Positions 36,739-46,536 of a DNA stretch of 64,000 bases are shown piece by piece. The notes below the pieces were generated by a model, which had not been told where the DNA came from, ran no database searches, and worked only from the letters and a program-made list of their open reading frames with translations. Each line of letters starts with the position of its first letter. Position 1 is the first letter of the stretch. The DNA comes from an uncultured Eubacteriales bacterium (GTDB lineage: Bacteria > Bacillota > Clostridia > Oscillospirales > Acutalibacteraceae), in the NCBI GenBank assembly GCA_934444695.1, contig CAKSDF010000001.1:1-64000 (forward strand). Direction: 5' to 3'. The translations under genes were made by a program, and so were the position numbers.

Positions 36739-37482
36739 TTGGCCATTAAAACGGTTAAGTGTCCGAAATGCGACAGCGAAACGGCCGTTATTAAAAACGA
36801 CGAGGGAAAGGTACTTTGCCCGTTTTGCGGCGAGGAAATAACCGACGTTCCCGAGGTTGGCGAGGGTGAGCAGTTTGAATATTCCGATACCCCTAATGAT
36901 GAGCAGGAAAACAAAAAAATCGTGCCTTCCGGTGAAGAAATAGACGTAAGCTTTGTGCTTTCGGAAATCGAGGTGGGCAATGCCCTTGAAACCTCGGGAA
37001 AGCTTAAAAAGCGCAAGATCATTCCCTATATTGAGGCTGCGCTTTTCGGATTGCTGGGACTTTTTACCCTGCTTTCGATAATATTCAGCTATGCCGGTCT
37101 TTTCGGAATGGGCGAAAACAAGCCTCAGGTGTCCCACTATCTTGTGACGGTGGTGTGCTTTTGTATGGTGCCGGCGGTATTTAAATTACCCGAGCAGCAA
37201 AAGAAAAAATACGTCCGCGCCGCCACATCCGGCAACGATGTCAACCTTAAAATATTCGATAATGTGCTTGAGGTTTGCGTGCTCGGCAATGAGGACGAGG
37301 GCTGGCAGCTTGAGCTTAACGGCGATTACGGCATAAACTACGAAAAGGAACAGATCGTTTTAAGCCTTAAAACCGGTCAGATACTTGTCATTCCCGACCG
37401 TGCGGTGCGTGAGGATCAGCTTGAAAAGCTGCACGGCCGTTTCGGCGTTGCAAAGCAGCAGCAAGAGCTGCAAAAGGCGTAA
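36739..37482 (+). CDS. Zinc-ribbon membrane protein of unknown function
   Basis: 247 residues. An N-terminal zinc ribbon (CPKCDSE...CPFCGEE, residues about 8-32), an acidic linker, two membrane segments (about 97-118 and 130-150), and a cytoplasmic C-terminal domain with LVIPDRAVREDQLEKLHG reminiscent of YcxB-like domains. The start is TTG at 36739, preceded by AAGAGAGGATG. Its insertion between gyrB and gyrA is notable, but no function in supercoiling can be claimed. Confidence 0.75.
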   Translation: MAIKTVKCPKCDSETAVIKNDEGKVLCPFCGEEITDVPEVGEGEQFEYSDTPNDEQENKKIVPSGEEIDVSFVLSEIEVGNALETSGKLKKRKIIPYIEAALFGLLGLFTLLSIIFSYAGLFGMGENKPQVSHYLVTVVCFCMVPAVFKLPEQQKKKYVRAATSGNDVNLKIFDNVLEVCVLGNEDEGWQLELNGDYGINYEKEQIVLSLKTGQILVIPDRAVREDQLEKLHGRFGVAKQQQELQKA

Positions 37483-37596
37483 GCGGCTGCTTTCGTATAA
37501 TTTTAATTAAGCATTGATCGCTTTAAAAAAGATCCGTTTAAAGATATCCCTTTAAAAAACAAACAAATGAAATTACATCCGAAAGGATAGGATAAT

Positions 37597-40167
37597 ATGA
37601 GTGAAAACGAATTTCAGCCCCATGCCAAGCAATTGGATGTGGAACTGGTTGATGAAATGCGCAAGGCCTACCTTGACTATTCAATGTCGGTCATCGTGGG
37701 ACGCGCCCTTCCCGACGTGCGGGACGGCCTCAAGCCGGTTCACCGCCGTATTCTTTACACAATGTATGAAAACGGGCTGACCCCCGATAAGGCATACCGT
37801 AAATGCGCCGATACCGTCGGTGCGGTGCTCGGTCGTTACCATCCCCACGGCGACGCCAGCGTTTACGATGCACTGGTTAGAATGGCCCAGGATTTCTCCC
37901 TTAGATATATGATGATCGACGGCCACGGAAACTTCGGTTCGGTGGACGGTTATCCCGCCGCCGCATACCGATACACCGAGGCAAAGCTGGCCAAGATATC
38001 CATGGAAATGCTCCGGGATATCGACAAGGAAACGGTTGATTTCCAGTCAAACTACGACGACCGTTTAAAGGAGCCCACCGTTCTTCCTTCGAGAATTCCC
38101 AGCCTTCTGGTCAACGGATCGTCGGGTATCGCAGTCGGTATGGCTACCGAGATTCCTCCACACAATTTAGGCGAAGTGGTCGACGGAATGTGCTATCTTA
38201 TCGACAATCCCGAGGCCGAGGTCTCGGATCTTATGGAGCACATCAAGGGACCCGACTTCCCCACCGGCGGAATTATTATGGGATATTCGGGAATACGCGC
38301 GGCATACGCCACCGGCCGCGGAAAGATCGTCCTTCGCGGAAAGGCCGAAATTGAGGAAACAAGAACGGGATATTACCGCATTGTTATAACCGAGATTCCC
38401 TATAAGGTCAACAAGCAGGAACTTGTTAAGTCCTTTATCAACCTTATGAAGGACAAAAAGGTCGAAGGAATCGACGACGTGGTCGACTATTCCGGTCAGG
38501 ACGGAATGAAGATAGTGGTCGACCTTAAAAGGGACGCCAATCCCCAGGTGGTGCTTAATCAGCTTTATTCCTATACACAGCTTCAGGTCACCTTCGGCGC
38601 AATACTTTTAGCCCTGGACAAGGGCCGCCCGAGGATTATGACCCTTAAGGAAATGCTTCAGTGCTACATCGATTTCCAGTGCGAAGTGGTTACCCGCCGC
38701 ACCATTTACGATCTGAAAAAGGCAAAAGACCGCGCCCACATTTTAGAGGCCCTTATAAAGGCCATCGATTTTATCGACGAGGTCATACGCATAATCCGCG
38801 GATCCAAGACCATTCCCGATTCTAAAATTGCTCTTGCCGAGCGCTTCGGTTTTGACGATGTTCAGACCACCGCTATTGTGCAGATGCCTTTAGGCCGTCT
38901 TGCAGGTCTTGAAAAAATGAAGCTTGAGGATGAGCTGGCCGGCCTTCACGCCAAAATTGCCGAGCTTGAAGCAATTCTCGGCGACGAGCACAAGATCAAA
39001 GAAATCGTTAAGGACGAGGCATATGCCATCCGCGATCGTTATGTTGACGACCGCCGCACCGAGATCACTATGGTTTCGGGCGAGGTGGACATTGAGGATC
39101 TTATTCCCGATGAGGAAAGCATACTGACCCTCACCCACAACGGCTATATAAAGAGGCTTCCGGCCGACACCTATCGCCTGCAAAACCGCGGCGGCAGAGG
39201 TGTTACCGGTCTTGCCAAGAAGGACGACGATTTTGCCGAGTATATGTTTACCTGCACATCCCACGAATATGTGCTCTTCTTCTCTAACCTCGGCAGGGTC
39301 TATCGGCTTAAGGCATATCAGGTGCCCGAGGGCAGCCGTACCTCCAAGGGACTTAACATTGTCAACCTCCTGCCCCTTGTGGAAAACGAAAAGATTACCG
39401 CCATGCTGCACATCCGCTCCATGGAGGAGCCCCTTAACCTTTGTATGCTCACAAAGAAGGGTATAATCAAGCGCACCCCCATTTCTGCATACAATACGGC
39501 CAGAAAGGGCGGAATCATCGCCATCGACCTTGATGAGGACGACGAGCTTTGCTTTACGGCGCTGACCACCGGCGAGGACGAGATCGTTGTCGCCACAAAG
39601 AAGGGTATGGCCATCCGCTTTAAGGAAACCGATGCAAGACTTCTCGGCCGCACGGCCAGAGGCGTCAGAGCCATTAACCTTTCGGACGAAAAGGACGACA
39701 GCGTTATCGGATGCGCCGTTGTGGAGGACGGAAAGAGCATTCTGACCGTTACCGAGACCGGCTTCGGACGGGTGAGCGATTTCGATAACTACCGTCTCCA
39801 GTCGAGAGGCGGAAAGGGCCTTATCAACTACCATACCGAGAAATTCGGCGATGTGGCCGCCGTGGCTGCCGTTTCGGGCGAAGAGGATGCCATTCTTATC
39901 TCTTCCGACGGTATTGTCATACGCATTCCCACCATCAGCATCAGCAAGTTTGCCCGTCCCTCCAAGGGAGTTAGGGTTATGAGAACGGCCGAGCAGGATA
40001 AGGTTATTACCCTTGCTTTGACCCCCCACGAGGAAGAAGAGCAAACCGATGAGACCGCCGATGTTGACGAAATCGCAGAAAACGGTGAAAACGGCGCAGA
40101 GGGTACAGCCAATGTGACCGATGCAGTCGATACACAGGAAGATAGTGGCGAGGATTCCGATAACTGA
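37597..40167 (+). CDS. gyrA: DNA gyrase subunit A
   Basis: 856 residues. The breakage-reunion domain carries catalytic Y126 in [10 protein letters not shown], a coiled coil, and a six-bladed C-terminal beta-pinwheel with a GyrA box reading QSRGGKG. The quinolone-determining region reads [17 protein letters not shown], so the position of E. coli Ser83 is A87. The last 45 residues are an acidic, Glu/Asp/Asn-rich tail. Introduces negative supercoils with GyrB. AAAGGATAGG ribosome site; terminator at 40225-40262. Confidence 0.97.
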   Translation: MSENEFQPHAKQLDVELVDEMRKAYLDYSMSVIVGRALPDVRDGLKPVHRRILYTMYENGLTPDKAYRKCADTVGAVLGRYHPHGDASVYDALVRMAQDFSLRYMMIDGHGNFGSVDGYPAAAYRYTEAKLAKISMEMLRDIDKETVDFQSNYDDRLKEPTVLPSRIPSLLVNGSSGIAVGMATEIPPHNLGEVVDGMCYLIDNPEAEVSDLMEHIKGPDFPTGGIIMGYSGIRAAYATGRGKIVLRGKAEIEETRTGYYRIVITEIPYKVNKQELVKSFINLMKDKKVEGIDDVVDYSGQDGMKIVVDLKRDANPQVVLNQLYSYTQLQVTFGAILLALDKGRPRIMTLKEMLQCYIDFQCEVVTRRTIYDLKKAKDRAHILEALIKAIDFIDEVIRIIRGSKTIPDSKIALAERFGFDDVQTTAIVQMPLGRLAGLEKMKLEDELAGLHAKIAELEAILGDEHKIKEIVKDEAYAIRDRYVDDRRTEITMVSGEVDIEDLIPDEESILTLTHNGYIKRLPADTYRLQNRGGRGVTGLAKKDDDFAEYMFTCTSHEYVLFFSNLGRVYRLKAYQVPEGSRTSKGLNIVNLLPLVENEKITAMLHIRSMEEPLNLCMLTKKGIIKRTPISAYNTARKGGIIAIDLDEDDELCFTALTTGEDEIVVATKKGMAIRFKETDARLLGRTARGVRAINLSDEKDDSVIGCAVVEDGKSILTVTETGFGRVSDFDNYRLQSRGGKGLINYHTEKFGDVAAVAAVSGEEDAILISSDGIVIRIPTISISKFARPSKGVRVMRTAEQDKVITLALTPHEEEEQTDETADVDEIAENGENGAEGTANVTDAVDTQEDSGEDSDN

Positions 40168-40224
40168 AATGTTGTCGCTGCTGAATAAACCGCCAATTGT
40201 ATAATTTTCTTATATATAAAAGAG

Positions 40225-40262
40225 AAATCTCCCGGGCAAAAACGCTCGGGAGATTTATTTAT
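40225..40262. terminator. Bidirectional terminator between gyrA and the minus-strand operon
   Basis: Ten-bp stem AAATCTCCCG / CGGGAGATTT followed by ATTTATT on plus; the A-rich left flank also gives a T-rich tail on minus. It sits where the two gene blocks converge. Confidence 0.8.
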
Positions 40263-40305
40263 TATGCAGAAAACAAATTGTATGTAGGTTGGTATGGCCG
40301 ATCGG

Positions 40306-40842
40306 TCAATACTCCTTTTTTGCTTTGACGATACCTTTTAGGTAGGCAAAGGTTTTTTGCTCGCCCTTTTGCGCAAGCATTTTTAAAAGAAACTCGAGAA
40401 AGGCCGCCGTTTCGGGATGCATAGTGCGGGAATCGATGCCCTTCATATAGTATTCGAGGGGATAGTTGTCGGTATAATCCTCTCCGCGGTATATCTTGCT
40501 GGCCGCTACCCTGTCGCAGAACATCTCGGCCGCATACCGAAGGGGCATTTTTACCGGACAGACCTGCTGCTTTTTAATGTCGAAATCGGTCCAGTATTCA
40601 AAATGATGCTTGTTTCTGCCCTTGTGGTGCATCCAGGCCGAGGAATAGCCGAAAAGCTCGCGCTCGGTGACGTTGGGACTGCGTTTGCCGTTATAGTACT
40701 TTGCGCCGGGAATAAATTCGGCGGGAGAATATTTAGAAAGGTCGTGCAAAAGGCCGCGAAAGCCAAGCCCCGCTTTAAAGCAGTGGGATATGACCTTGTG
40801 GCGGTGTTTTGTTATTGTGCGAAAGTGCTTTAAGGGGTGCAA
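40306..40842 (-). CDS. DUF5662 family protein
   Basis: 178 residues. Features of DUF5662: KHRHKVISHCFKAGLGFRGLLHDLSKYSPAEF near the N terminus, YNGKRSPNVTERELFGYSSAWMHHKGRNKHHFEYW, then a helical end. The HDLSKYS and HHKGRNKHH histidines resemble an HD-like metal site, but no activity is established. TTG start at 40842 with AGGAGAGG upstream. Last gene of the apparent parA-parB-serS-GT4 run. Confidence 0.8.
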   Translation of the reverse strand: MHPLKHFRTITKHRHKVISHCFKAGLGFRGLLHDLSKYSPAEFIPGAKYYNGKRSPNVTERELFGYSSAWMHHKGRNKHHFEYWTDFDIKKQQVCPVKMPLRYAAEMFCDRVAASKIYRGEDYTDNYPLEYYMKGIDSRTMHPETAAFLEFLLKMLAQKGEQKTFAYLKGIVKAKKEY

Positions 40843-40962
40843 AAAGGGTCCTCTCCTTGCTTAAGCTTTTGTGGCTGTTTTTTTGCTTTTGTTAAAATCC
40901 CGGCAAAGCTTTTTGTCAAAGGGGGATTTCCGTCCCTAAAAGGGGTTTCTTTTCGGGAAAAT

Positions 40963-42264
40963 TTATTCCTTCCCTTTTCTGACCAGCTTTTGAAAGAGAA
41001 AGCGGGAGGTATCCTCCACACGCTGCATGGCAATGTTGATTTCGCTGAAGGCGCGGCACATTTCGTCAAAACGCACCCTTTCCCTTTTGTGCTCGTCGCT
41101 TTTGAACCGTTCGGCCACATGCTCATACCGTTTTACCGCCTTTTCGACGGCATCGTCCCAGGAGATGTATATCTCGTCCATGGCGGTTTGGCCTAAAACC
41201 TTCAGTTTATCGCGATTGTCGCAGGCATAGGAAAGACATTTTGCCATAGATTCGCCGTTTTCGTCGATCAAAAGGCCGGTTTTTCGGTCCTCGATGCCTT
41301 CCGAAGCGCAGCTGTCCTTAAGCAGAACGCTGGCCTTGCCGCAGGCTGCCGCTTCACGCACGACTATGCCGTTTGTGTCGAAAGAGGAAGGAAAAAGGAA
41401 AAGATCCGAAAGGGTGAAGTATCCGCGGATGGTCTCACGGTTATGTATGGCGCCGGTGAAAATGCATCGGTCGGAAATGCCCAAGGTTTTGGCGTAGGCC
41501 TCTATTTCCGGCCGCTCGACGCTGTCTCCCACAAAGATCATACGGAAGTCTTTTCCCTCTGCGGCAATTTCCTTTAATCCGTCGAGAATGATCCTTGCGC
41601 CTTTATACCACATCAGCCGTCCCACAAAGAGGAACACCGGGACATCGGGCGAAAGATTATGCTTTGCCCGCAGCTCCTCCACAAGCTCATCGGAGGCAAG
41701 GCCCTTTGAAAGGTCAACGCCGTTTTCCATAACCACGTAGTCCCCTTCATATCCGAGACCGCGCAGATTTTCTCCGGCCCCCTTGCTCACCACCCACACC
41801 TCATCGCAGGCAGAAATGTTGTTTACAAGGAACTTTTTGGCGGTTTTGCGGAGGAAATTCATCTCCACCGCCTTGTTTATTTCGATGTCGAATTTTGTGT
41901 GGTAGGTGAAAACAATGGGAGCGTCGACCTCCTGCTGAACCATACGTGCCAGAAAGGTTGAGGAAAAGGGACAATGGGTATGCAGCAGCACGGGATGCGA
42001 CGATTTTATGGCATTTATGGCCTTTTTTCCGAAGGGATAGCCAAGGCGGTAGCCAAACCGCTTTGTTGTGTTTAAGCTTGAATACCGGATGACCGGAAAG
42101 TCGAAATTGCTGTCGTCGGCTCCGGGGTATGATGGTGTGGCCACCGTCACGTCGATGTCTTTGCCGGTCATATATTTTGCATAATTAACTACGGCGTTTT
42201 CCACCCCGTCGATAAGGGGCGGGAAAGAATCGTTTAAAAGACAAACCGAGCCGTTTTTAAACAT
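40963..42264 (-). CDS. GT4-family glycosyltransferase, probable glycolipid synthase
   Basis: 433 residues. Typical GT4: N-terminal NDSFPPLIDGVENAVVNYA, HTHCPFSSTFLARM, FVGRLMWYKGARIIL, and nucleotide-sugar site SFDTNGIVVREAAACG with the two-glutamate spacing. Similarity in layout to 1,2-diacylglycerol 3-glucosyltransferases suggests a membrane glycolipid product; this is inference. A charged helical tail of about 50 residues follows the fold. Start ATG 42264 after AAGGTGA. Lies 43 bases after serS. Confidence 0.83.
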   Translation of the reverse strand: MFKNGSVCLLNDSFPPLIDGVENAVVNYAKYMTGKDIDVTVATPSYPGADDSNFDFPVIRYSSLNTTKRFGYRLGYPFGKKAINAIKSSHPVLLHTHCPFSSTFLARMVQQEVDAPIVFTYHTKFDIEINKAVEMNFLRKTAKKFLVNNISACDEVWVVSKGAGENLRGLGYEGDYVVMENGVDLSKGLASDELVEELRAKHNLSPDVPVFLFVGRLMWYKGARIILDGLKEIAAEGKDFRMIFVGDSVERPEIEAYAKTLGISDRCIFTGAIHNRETIRGYFTLSDLFLFPSSFDTNGIVVREAAACGKASVLLKDSCASEGIEDRKTGLLIDENGESMAKCLSYACDNRDKLKVLGQTAMDEIYISWDDAVEKAVKRYEHVAERFKSDEHKRERVRFDEMCRAFSEINIAMQRVEDTSRFLFQKLVRKGKE

Positions 42265-42307
42265 CAAATCACCTTATCTTAAATGATTAAACGATTATAT
42301 GCGGAAA

Positions 42308-43579
42308 TTATCCGATAATGTCGGTGTTCATATACTTTCTAAGCACCTCGGGAACGGTAACGGTACCGTCGGCGTTCTGATAGTTTTCAAGAATTGCGGC
42401 CACCGTTCTGCCAACGGCAAGGCCCGATCCGTTGAGGGTGTGTACAAACTTGGCTTTATCACCGGCTCCGTCCTTATAGCGGATGGCGGCGCGGCGGGCC
42501 TGATAATCCTCGAAATTGGAGCAGCTGGAGATCTCGCAATAGCGGTTGTAGCTGGGCAGCCATACCTCGATGTCGTAGGTCATTGCCGAGGAAAATCCAA
42601 GATCTCCGGCCGACAGGCAGACAACACGATAGGGCAGTCCAAGCATCTGAAGCAGCTTTTCGGCGTCGTTTGTAAGGGTTTCAAGCTCGTCGTAAGAATG
42701 CTCGGGCTTTACGAATTTAACAAGCTCGACCTTGTGGAACTGGTGCTGGCGAATAAGGCCTCTTGTGTCCCTTCCGGCAGAGCCTGCCTCGGCGCGGAAA
42801 CAGGCCGAGAATGCGCAATATTTAAGGGGAAGCTTGCTGCCGTCGAGAATGTCGTCACGATACATATTCGTTACCGGAACCTCGGCGGTGGGGATAAGGA
42901 ACTCGTCCGAGCCGTGGATGCGATAGGCATCCTCCTCAAACTTGGGAAGCTGGCCGGTGCCGGTCATGGATGCGCGGTTGACGAGATAGGGCGGGATGAT
43001 CTCCTCATAGCCGTTGTCGGCGTGGGTGTCCATAAAGAAGCAGAAAACGGCGCGCTCAAGACGTGCGCCCAGTCCTCTGTAAAAATGGAAGCGCGCGCCC
43101 GATACCTTGGCTGCGGTTTCGGGATCGAGAATGCCCAGATCCTTGCCCAGATCCCAGTGAGCCTTGGCTTCAAAATCAAACTTTCTCGGCTCGCCCCAAC
43201 GGCGCAGTTCGCGGTTTTCCTTGTCGTCCTCACCGTCGGGAATGGTGGGGTTGGGCATATTGGGAATGGAAAGAAGGATGTTTCTCTGCTTTTCGGTCAG
43301 CTCGGAAATCTCCTTGTCGCATTCCTTAACATCGTCGGAAAGGGTCTTCATGCGGGCCATAATCTCCGAAAGATCGCCGCCCTCCTTTTTGATGCGGGGG
43401 ATTTCCTTTGATGCGGCGTTTTGCTCGGCCTTGAATTTATCGGCCTTACTGCTGATTACACGGCGCTGCTCGTCGATTTTAAGCAGCTCGTCGATGGCGG
43501 CGGAATAATCTCCGTTGCGGCGGTTGACGGCCGCTTTGACCGCCTCGGGATTTTGTCTTATAAGTTTAATATCTAACAT
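42308..43579 (-). CDS. serS: Seryl-tRNA synthetase
   Basis: 423 residues, class II. An N-terminal long antiparallel coiled-coil arm (about 30-100) is followed by the catalytic core with motif 2 [25 protein letters not shown] and motif 3 [16 protein letters not shown]. Charges tRNA-Ser (and tRNA-Sec). It follows parB by 15 bases, so no room exists for a T-box between them; expression may depend on the parAB promoter. Confidence 0.97.
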   Translation of the reverse strand: MLDIKLIRQNPEAVKAAVNRRNGDYSAAIDELLKIDEQRRVISSKADKFKAEQNAASKEIPRIKKEGGDLSEIMARMKTLSDDVKECDKEISELTEKQRNILLSIPNMPNPTIPDGEDDKENRELRRWGEPRKFDFEAKAHWDLGKDLGILDPETAAKVSGARFHFYRGLGARLERAVFCFFMDTHADNGYEEIIPPYLVNRASMTGTGQLPKFEEDAYRIHGSDEFLIPTAEVPVTNMYRDDILDGSKLPLKYCAFSACFRAEAGSAGRDTRGLIRQHQFHKVELVKFVKPEHSYDELETLTNDAEKLLQMLGLPYRVVCLSAGDLGFSSAMTYDIEVWLPSYNRYCEISSCSNFEDYQARRAAIRYKDGAGDKAKFVHTLNGSGLAVGRTVAAILENYQNADGTVTVPEVLRKYMNTDIIG

Positions 43580-43594
43580 AAATTACCAACCTTT

Positions 43595-44440
43595 CTATTC
43601 TCCCAGCTTGTTTGCCAGATCCTTTAATTCGTTGACGTTGTAAAATTCTATTTGAAGTGTGCCCTTACCCTTGTTGGCCAGCACCTTTACCCTACGGCCG
43701 AGGTTTTCCGAAAGCGAAAGCTCAACCTCGTCGTAAATGCTGGGGCGGGAACGCAGTTTCGCCATTTTTTTACGTTTATCGGCTTCGTTTGCGTTTTTGG
43801 CCATATCCTCGATGGTGCGGACGTTTGCGCCGGTGGATGCAGCCTTTGCCGCCTTGCGAAGTGCGCGTTTATCGGTAAAGGCAAGCAATGCACGGCCATG
43901 GCTGGCCGAAATGATGCCGGTTTTCATCAGCTCGAGAATGTCGTCGGGAAGCTCGAGCAGACGGATGGAATTGGCCACCGCCGAACGGGATTTGCCCATT
44001 CGCTCGGAAACCTCCTCCTGAGTCAGGCCGAAGTCGTCCATAAGGCTTTTATATCCGGCCGCCTCTTCAACCGGATTAAGATCCTCTCTCTGGAGGTTTT
44101 CCACAAGGGCTATTTCGGCCGTTTGGGAATTGCTCAGCTCCTTTATGACCACCGGAACGGTGGAAAGGCCGGCAATGCGGGAGGCCCGCCAACGACGCTC
44201 ACCTGCCACAAGCTGATAGCGGTCGCCCTTTACCGGACGCACCACAAGGGGCTGAAGCAGGCCGTATCTTTTGATGCTGTCGGCCAGCTCCTCAAGAGCC
44301 TCCTGATCGAAGTCTTTACGGGGCTGATCCCGGTTAGGTTCGATATCCATAATGGAAATTTCGGCGGGAGAATTGGGTTCTGTGGTGTTTTCGGCAAAAA
44401 GCGAGCCGAGACCTTTATTGAGTCCGCCTTTCTTGGCCAT
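43595..44440 (-). CDS. parB: Chromosome partitioning protein ParB (Spo0J)
   Basis: 281 residues. An N-terminal CTPase/ParB domain with GERRWRAS and ENLQREDLNPVEEA, a central helix-turn-helix (LTQEEVSERMGKSRSAVANSIRLL) that recognises parS, and a C-terminal dimerisation domain (VKVLANKGKGTLQIEFYN). It loads at parS, spreads as a CTP-dependent clamp and recruits SMC. Its targets are abundant here: eighteen perfect parS sites, three of them directly upstream between parA and parB. Confidence 0.96.
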   Translation of the reverse strand: MAKKGGLNKGLGSLFAENTTEPNSPAEISIMDIEPNRDQPRKDFDQEALEELADSIKRYGLLQPLVVRPVKGDRYQLVAGERRWRASRIAGLSTVPVVIKELSNSQTAEIALVENLQREDLNPVEEAAGYKSLMDDFGLTQEEVSERMGKSRSAVANSIRLLELPDDILELMKTGIISASHGRALLAFTDKRALRKAAKAASTGANVRTIEDMAKNANEADKRKKMAKLRSRPSIYDEVELSLSENLGRRVKVLANKGKGTLQIEFYNVNELKDLANKLGE

Positions 44441-44523
44441 TTAACTCATCCTTTCTTTTTTGAACATAAATATGTATGAAGATTGCTGCCGATAATGGGG
44501 GCGTTTATAATGCTTAGAAAAAA

Positions 44524-44539
44524 TGTTTCACGTGAAACA
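44524..44539. promoter_or_regulatory. parS: parS site 5
   Basis: Perfect 16-mer; A-tract and T-tract flanks extend the palindrome to 26 bp (44519-44544). Upstream of parB. Confidence 0.93.
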
Positions 44540-44680
44540 TTTTTAAAAACATATCGCCCGAAGGCCTTTATTTCAAGGGCGTGCAGCCTTTTGAAACGGG
44601 TGGATTTAAGCCTGTTCGGCGTCCGGTTTAAACGATCGGATGGGCAGCAAAATCAATTGAATCCGTTTTGGGAAATAAAT

Positions 44681-44696
44681 TGTTTCACGTGAAACA
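44681..44696. promoter_or_regulatory. parS: parS site 6
   Basis: Perfect 16-mer within a longer palindrome with AAT/ATT flanks. Confidence 0.93.
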
Positions 44697-44739
44697 ATTT
44701 TTAAGATAAAATGGGATGACGCGGAATTTAACAACAAAA

Positions 44740-44755
44740 TGTTTCACGTGAAACA
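44740..44755. promoter_or_regulatory. parS: parS site 7
   Basis: Perfect 16-mer, 59 bp from site 6, ending eleven bases from the parA stop. Confidence 0.93.
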
Positions 44756-44765
44756 TTTTTTCGCT

Positions 44766-45533
44766 TTATTTTTTGTTGCGCTTTAAAAGCTCCTTTGAAA
44801 GCTCGCTGTATGCTCTGGCGCCCTTGGAGGATTTATCGTAGTACATTATGGGCAGGCCGTAGCTGGGGGCTTCGGAAATTCTGACCGCACGGGGAATGGC
44901 GGTTTTAAAGAGCTTTTTGGGGAAGAACTTTTTGACCTCCGAAACCACCTGACGGGTAAGGTTGAGGCGGTTGTCGTACATGGTCAGCACGATTCCCTCA
45001 ATTTCAAGAGAGGGGTTGTAAAGCCGCTTTATCTGCTTTGTTGACGATACAAGCTGAGAAAGTCCTTCGAGAGCGTAATATTCGCACTGAATGGGGACGA
45101 TCATGGTGTCGGCGGCGCAAAGGCAGTTTATTGTAATGAGGCCGAGGGAGGGCGGACAATCGATGAAGATGTAGCTGTATTTGTCGACGATGGGAGCAAG
45201 CGAGCGTCGAAGGCGGGAATCCCGCTGTTCCATAGCGCAAAGCTCGATTTCGGCGCCTGCAAGATCAATGCTGGAGGGAATGATGTCCACTCCCTGAAAT
45301 TTTGTGTGAACTATGGCCTTTTTAACCGGCTCGGAGCCTATCAAAAGGTCATAACTGCTTACTTTAACATCTCTTTTGTCGATTCCGTAGCCGCTGGTGG
45401 CGTTTCCCTGAGGATCAAGGTCCACAAGAAGCACCTTTTTGCCCAGCTTTCCCACTCCCGCCGCAAGGTTGACCGCCGTTGTGGTTTTTCCGACGCCTCC
45501 CTTTTGGTTGGCAATGGCAATGGTTTTAGACAA
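44766..45533 (-). CDS. parA: Chromosome partitioning ATPase ParA (Soj)
   Basis: 255 residues, the small chromosomal type without an N-terminal helix-turn-helix. A deviant Walker A KGGVGKTTT, a Walker A' VDLDPQGNATSG and Walker B FIDCPPSLGLIT are present. It forms ATP-dependent dimers on DNA and is regulated by ParB. The start chosen is TTG at 45533, six bases after AGAGGTG; the frame can be extended to a GTG at 45542 that overlaps this site. First gene of the parA-parB-serS run. Confidence 0.95.
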   Translation of the reverse strand: MSKTIAIANQKGGVGKTTTAVNLAAGVGKLGKKVLLVDLDPQGNATSGYGIDKRDVKVSSYDLLIGSEPVKKAIVHTKFQGVDIIPSSIDLAGAEIELCAMEQRDSRLRRSLAPIVDKYSYIFIDCPPSLGLITINCLCAADTMIVPIQCEYYALEGLSQLVSSTKQIKRLYNPSLEIEGIVLTMYDNRLNLTRQVVSEVKKFFPKKLFKTAIPRAVRISEAPSYGLPIMYYDKSSKGARAYSELSKELLKRNKK

Positions 45534-45643
45534 GCATAACACCTCTTATTTGTCTGAAAATGCAGATTTGTGTGCATCCTGCGCCGCAGCAAGCGGGTTT
45601 TGGAACGCATCTTTTTAAATCATATTATATAATCATATTATAT

Positions 45644-45671
45644 ATTGTAAGTATATCACAATGTCGGACAA
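45644..45671 (-). promoter_or_regulatory. Probable promoter for parA
   Basis: On minus: TTGTCC (45671-45666), 16-bp spacer, TACAAT (45649-45644), with an AT-rich downstream tract. It is 46 bp from parS site 8. Confidence 0.5.
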
Positions 45672-45717
45672 AATAAAAGGGGTTTTTATCCGTTAGGGCA
45701 TATTTTTTGCTGCAAAT

Positions 45718-45733
45718 TGTTTCACGTGAAACA
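45718..45733. promoter_or_regulatory. parS: parS site 8
   Basis: Perfect 16-mer with AAT/ATT flanks. First of a triplet with sites 9 and 10. Confidence 0.93.
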
Positions 45734-45778
45734 ATTTGCAGTCCAAAAAAGAAAACAGCCCGGTTTTCCGCAAAAAAA

Positions 45779-45794
45779 TGTTTCACGTGAAACA
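45779..45794. promoter_or_regulatory. parS: parS site 9
   Basis: Perfect 16-mer, 61 bp from site 8, preceded by TTTTCCGCAAAAAAA. Confidence 0.93.
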
Positions 45795-45838
45795 ATTATT
45801 GCGGTCAAATAGATCGCGGTAAAAAATATCCGAAGAAA

Positions 45839-45854
45839 TGTTTCACGTGAAACA
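45839..45854. promoter_or_regulatory. parS: parS site 10
   Basis: Perfect 16-mer, 60 bp from site 9. Confidence 0.93.
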
Positions 45855-46089
45855 TTCCGAAGGTCAATATGGTTTGCGGGATTTTCGACTGCCGTGTTAT
45901 TTGATGAGGCAGCGAAGCATTAATATTGCACATATTTCTGTTGCGATATATATTTTGGCAGAGGCGTATGGTATACAATACGGTTACATCTCGATTATAT
46001 CAGTCGTCCGCAAAAGCCAAATATATAGGCTTGCAAAGTGATTAAACAATGCGCTGCATCTGATCGGCAAAGAAATATAGCTAATAAAT

Positions 46090-46105
46090 TGTTTCACGTG
46101 AAACA
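46090..46105. promoter_or_regulatory. parS: parS site 11
   Basis: Perfect 16-mer, 251 bp after site 10, followed by ATTATTG..GTCAA as at site 9. No gene was recognised in the spacer 45855-46089. Confidence 0.93.
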
Positions 46106-46150
46106 ATTATTGTTGTCAAAAGCGATGCGGCTTGAATTTTCCGAAAAAAA

Positions 46151-46166
46151 TGTTTCACGTGAAACA
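46151..46166. promoter_or_regulatory. parS: parS site 12
   Basis: Perfect 16-mer, 61 bp from site 11, preceded by TTTTCCGAAAAAAA. Confidence 0.93.
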
Positions 46167-46270
46167 TTTTATAAATACATTATAAATGCAATGCTCTATC
46201 GGCTTTGTTGCAAAGACCGACTGCTGCCTTGTGGGACGTGGTACACAGGCGGTGAGGTGGCAATTGTGCC

Positions 46271-46299
46271 TTGTAAAGCGCAGCGAAATATGCTACAAT
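46271..46299 (+). promoter_or_regulatory. Probable promoter for the flavoprotein operon
   Basis: TTGTAA at 46271-46276, 17-bp spacer, TACAAT at 46294-46299. The predicted 245-nt leader spans parS sites 13-15. Confidence 0.6.
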
Positions 46300-46398
46300 A
46301 ATGAAGAAAAAACATATGGCACTTTCGGAATAAATGGTCAATCTATCTATGGCGAGGCAGCGCCTGCGCTCCGATATGTGCAAAGACGGATTAAAAAT

Positions 46399-46414
46399 TG
46401 TTTCACGTGAAACA
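46399..46414. promoter_or_regulatory. parS: parS site 13
   Basis: Perfect 16-mer within a 26-bp palindrome (AAAAT/ATTTT flanks), 248 bp after site 12. Confidence 0.93.
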
Positions 46415-46460
46415 ATTTTAACCCACAAATCGAATGCATCCCGGAATTTTCGCAAAATAA

Positions 46461-46476
46461 TGTTTCACGTGAAACA
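46461..46476. promoter_or_regulatory. parS: parS site 14
   Basis: Perfect 16-mer, 62 bp from site 13, preceded by TTTTCGCAAAATAA. Confidence 0.93.
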
Positions 46477-46520
46477 ATTATGACCGAAAAACAATAATCC
46501 GGGGAAAAACAAAGAAAAAA

Positions 46521-46536
46521 TGTTTCACGTGAAACA
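46521..46536. promoter_or_regulatory. parS: parS site 15
   Basis: Perfect 16-mer, 60 bp from site 14, ending 14 bases before the ATG at 46551 and abutting the ribosome site. Confidence 0.93.

Larger units (their letters stand above)
44441..44765. other. parA-parB intergenic region with three parS sites
   Basis: 325 bp between two genes that abut or overlap in many bacteria. It holds parS sites 5-7; the last two are 59 bp apart. All three have long A/T-palindromic flanks. No separate parB promoter was assigned. Confidence 0.8.
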
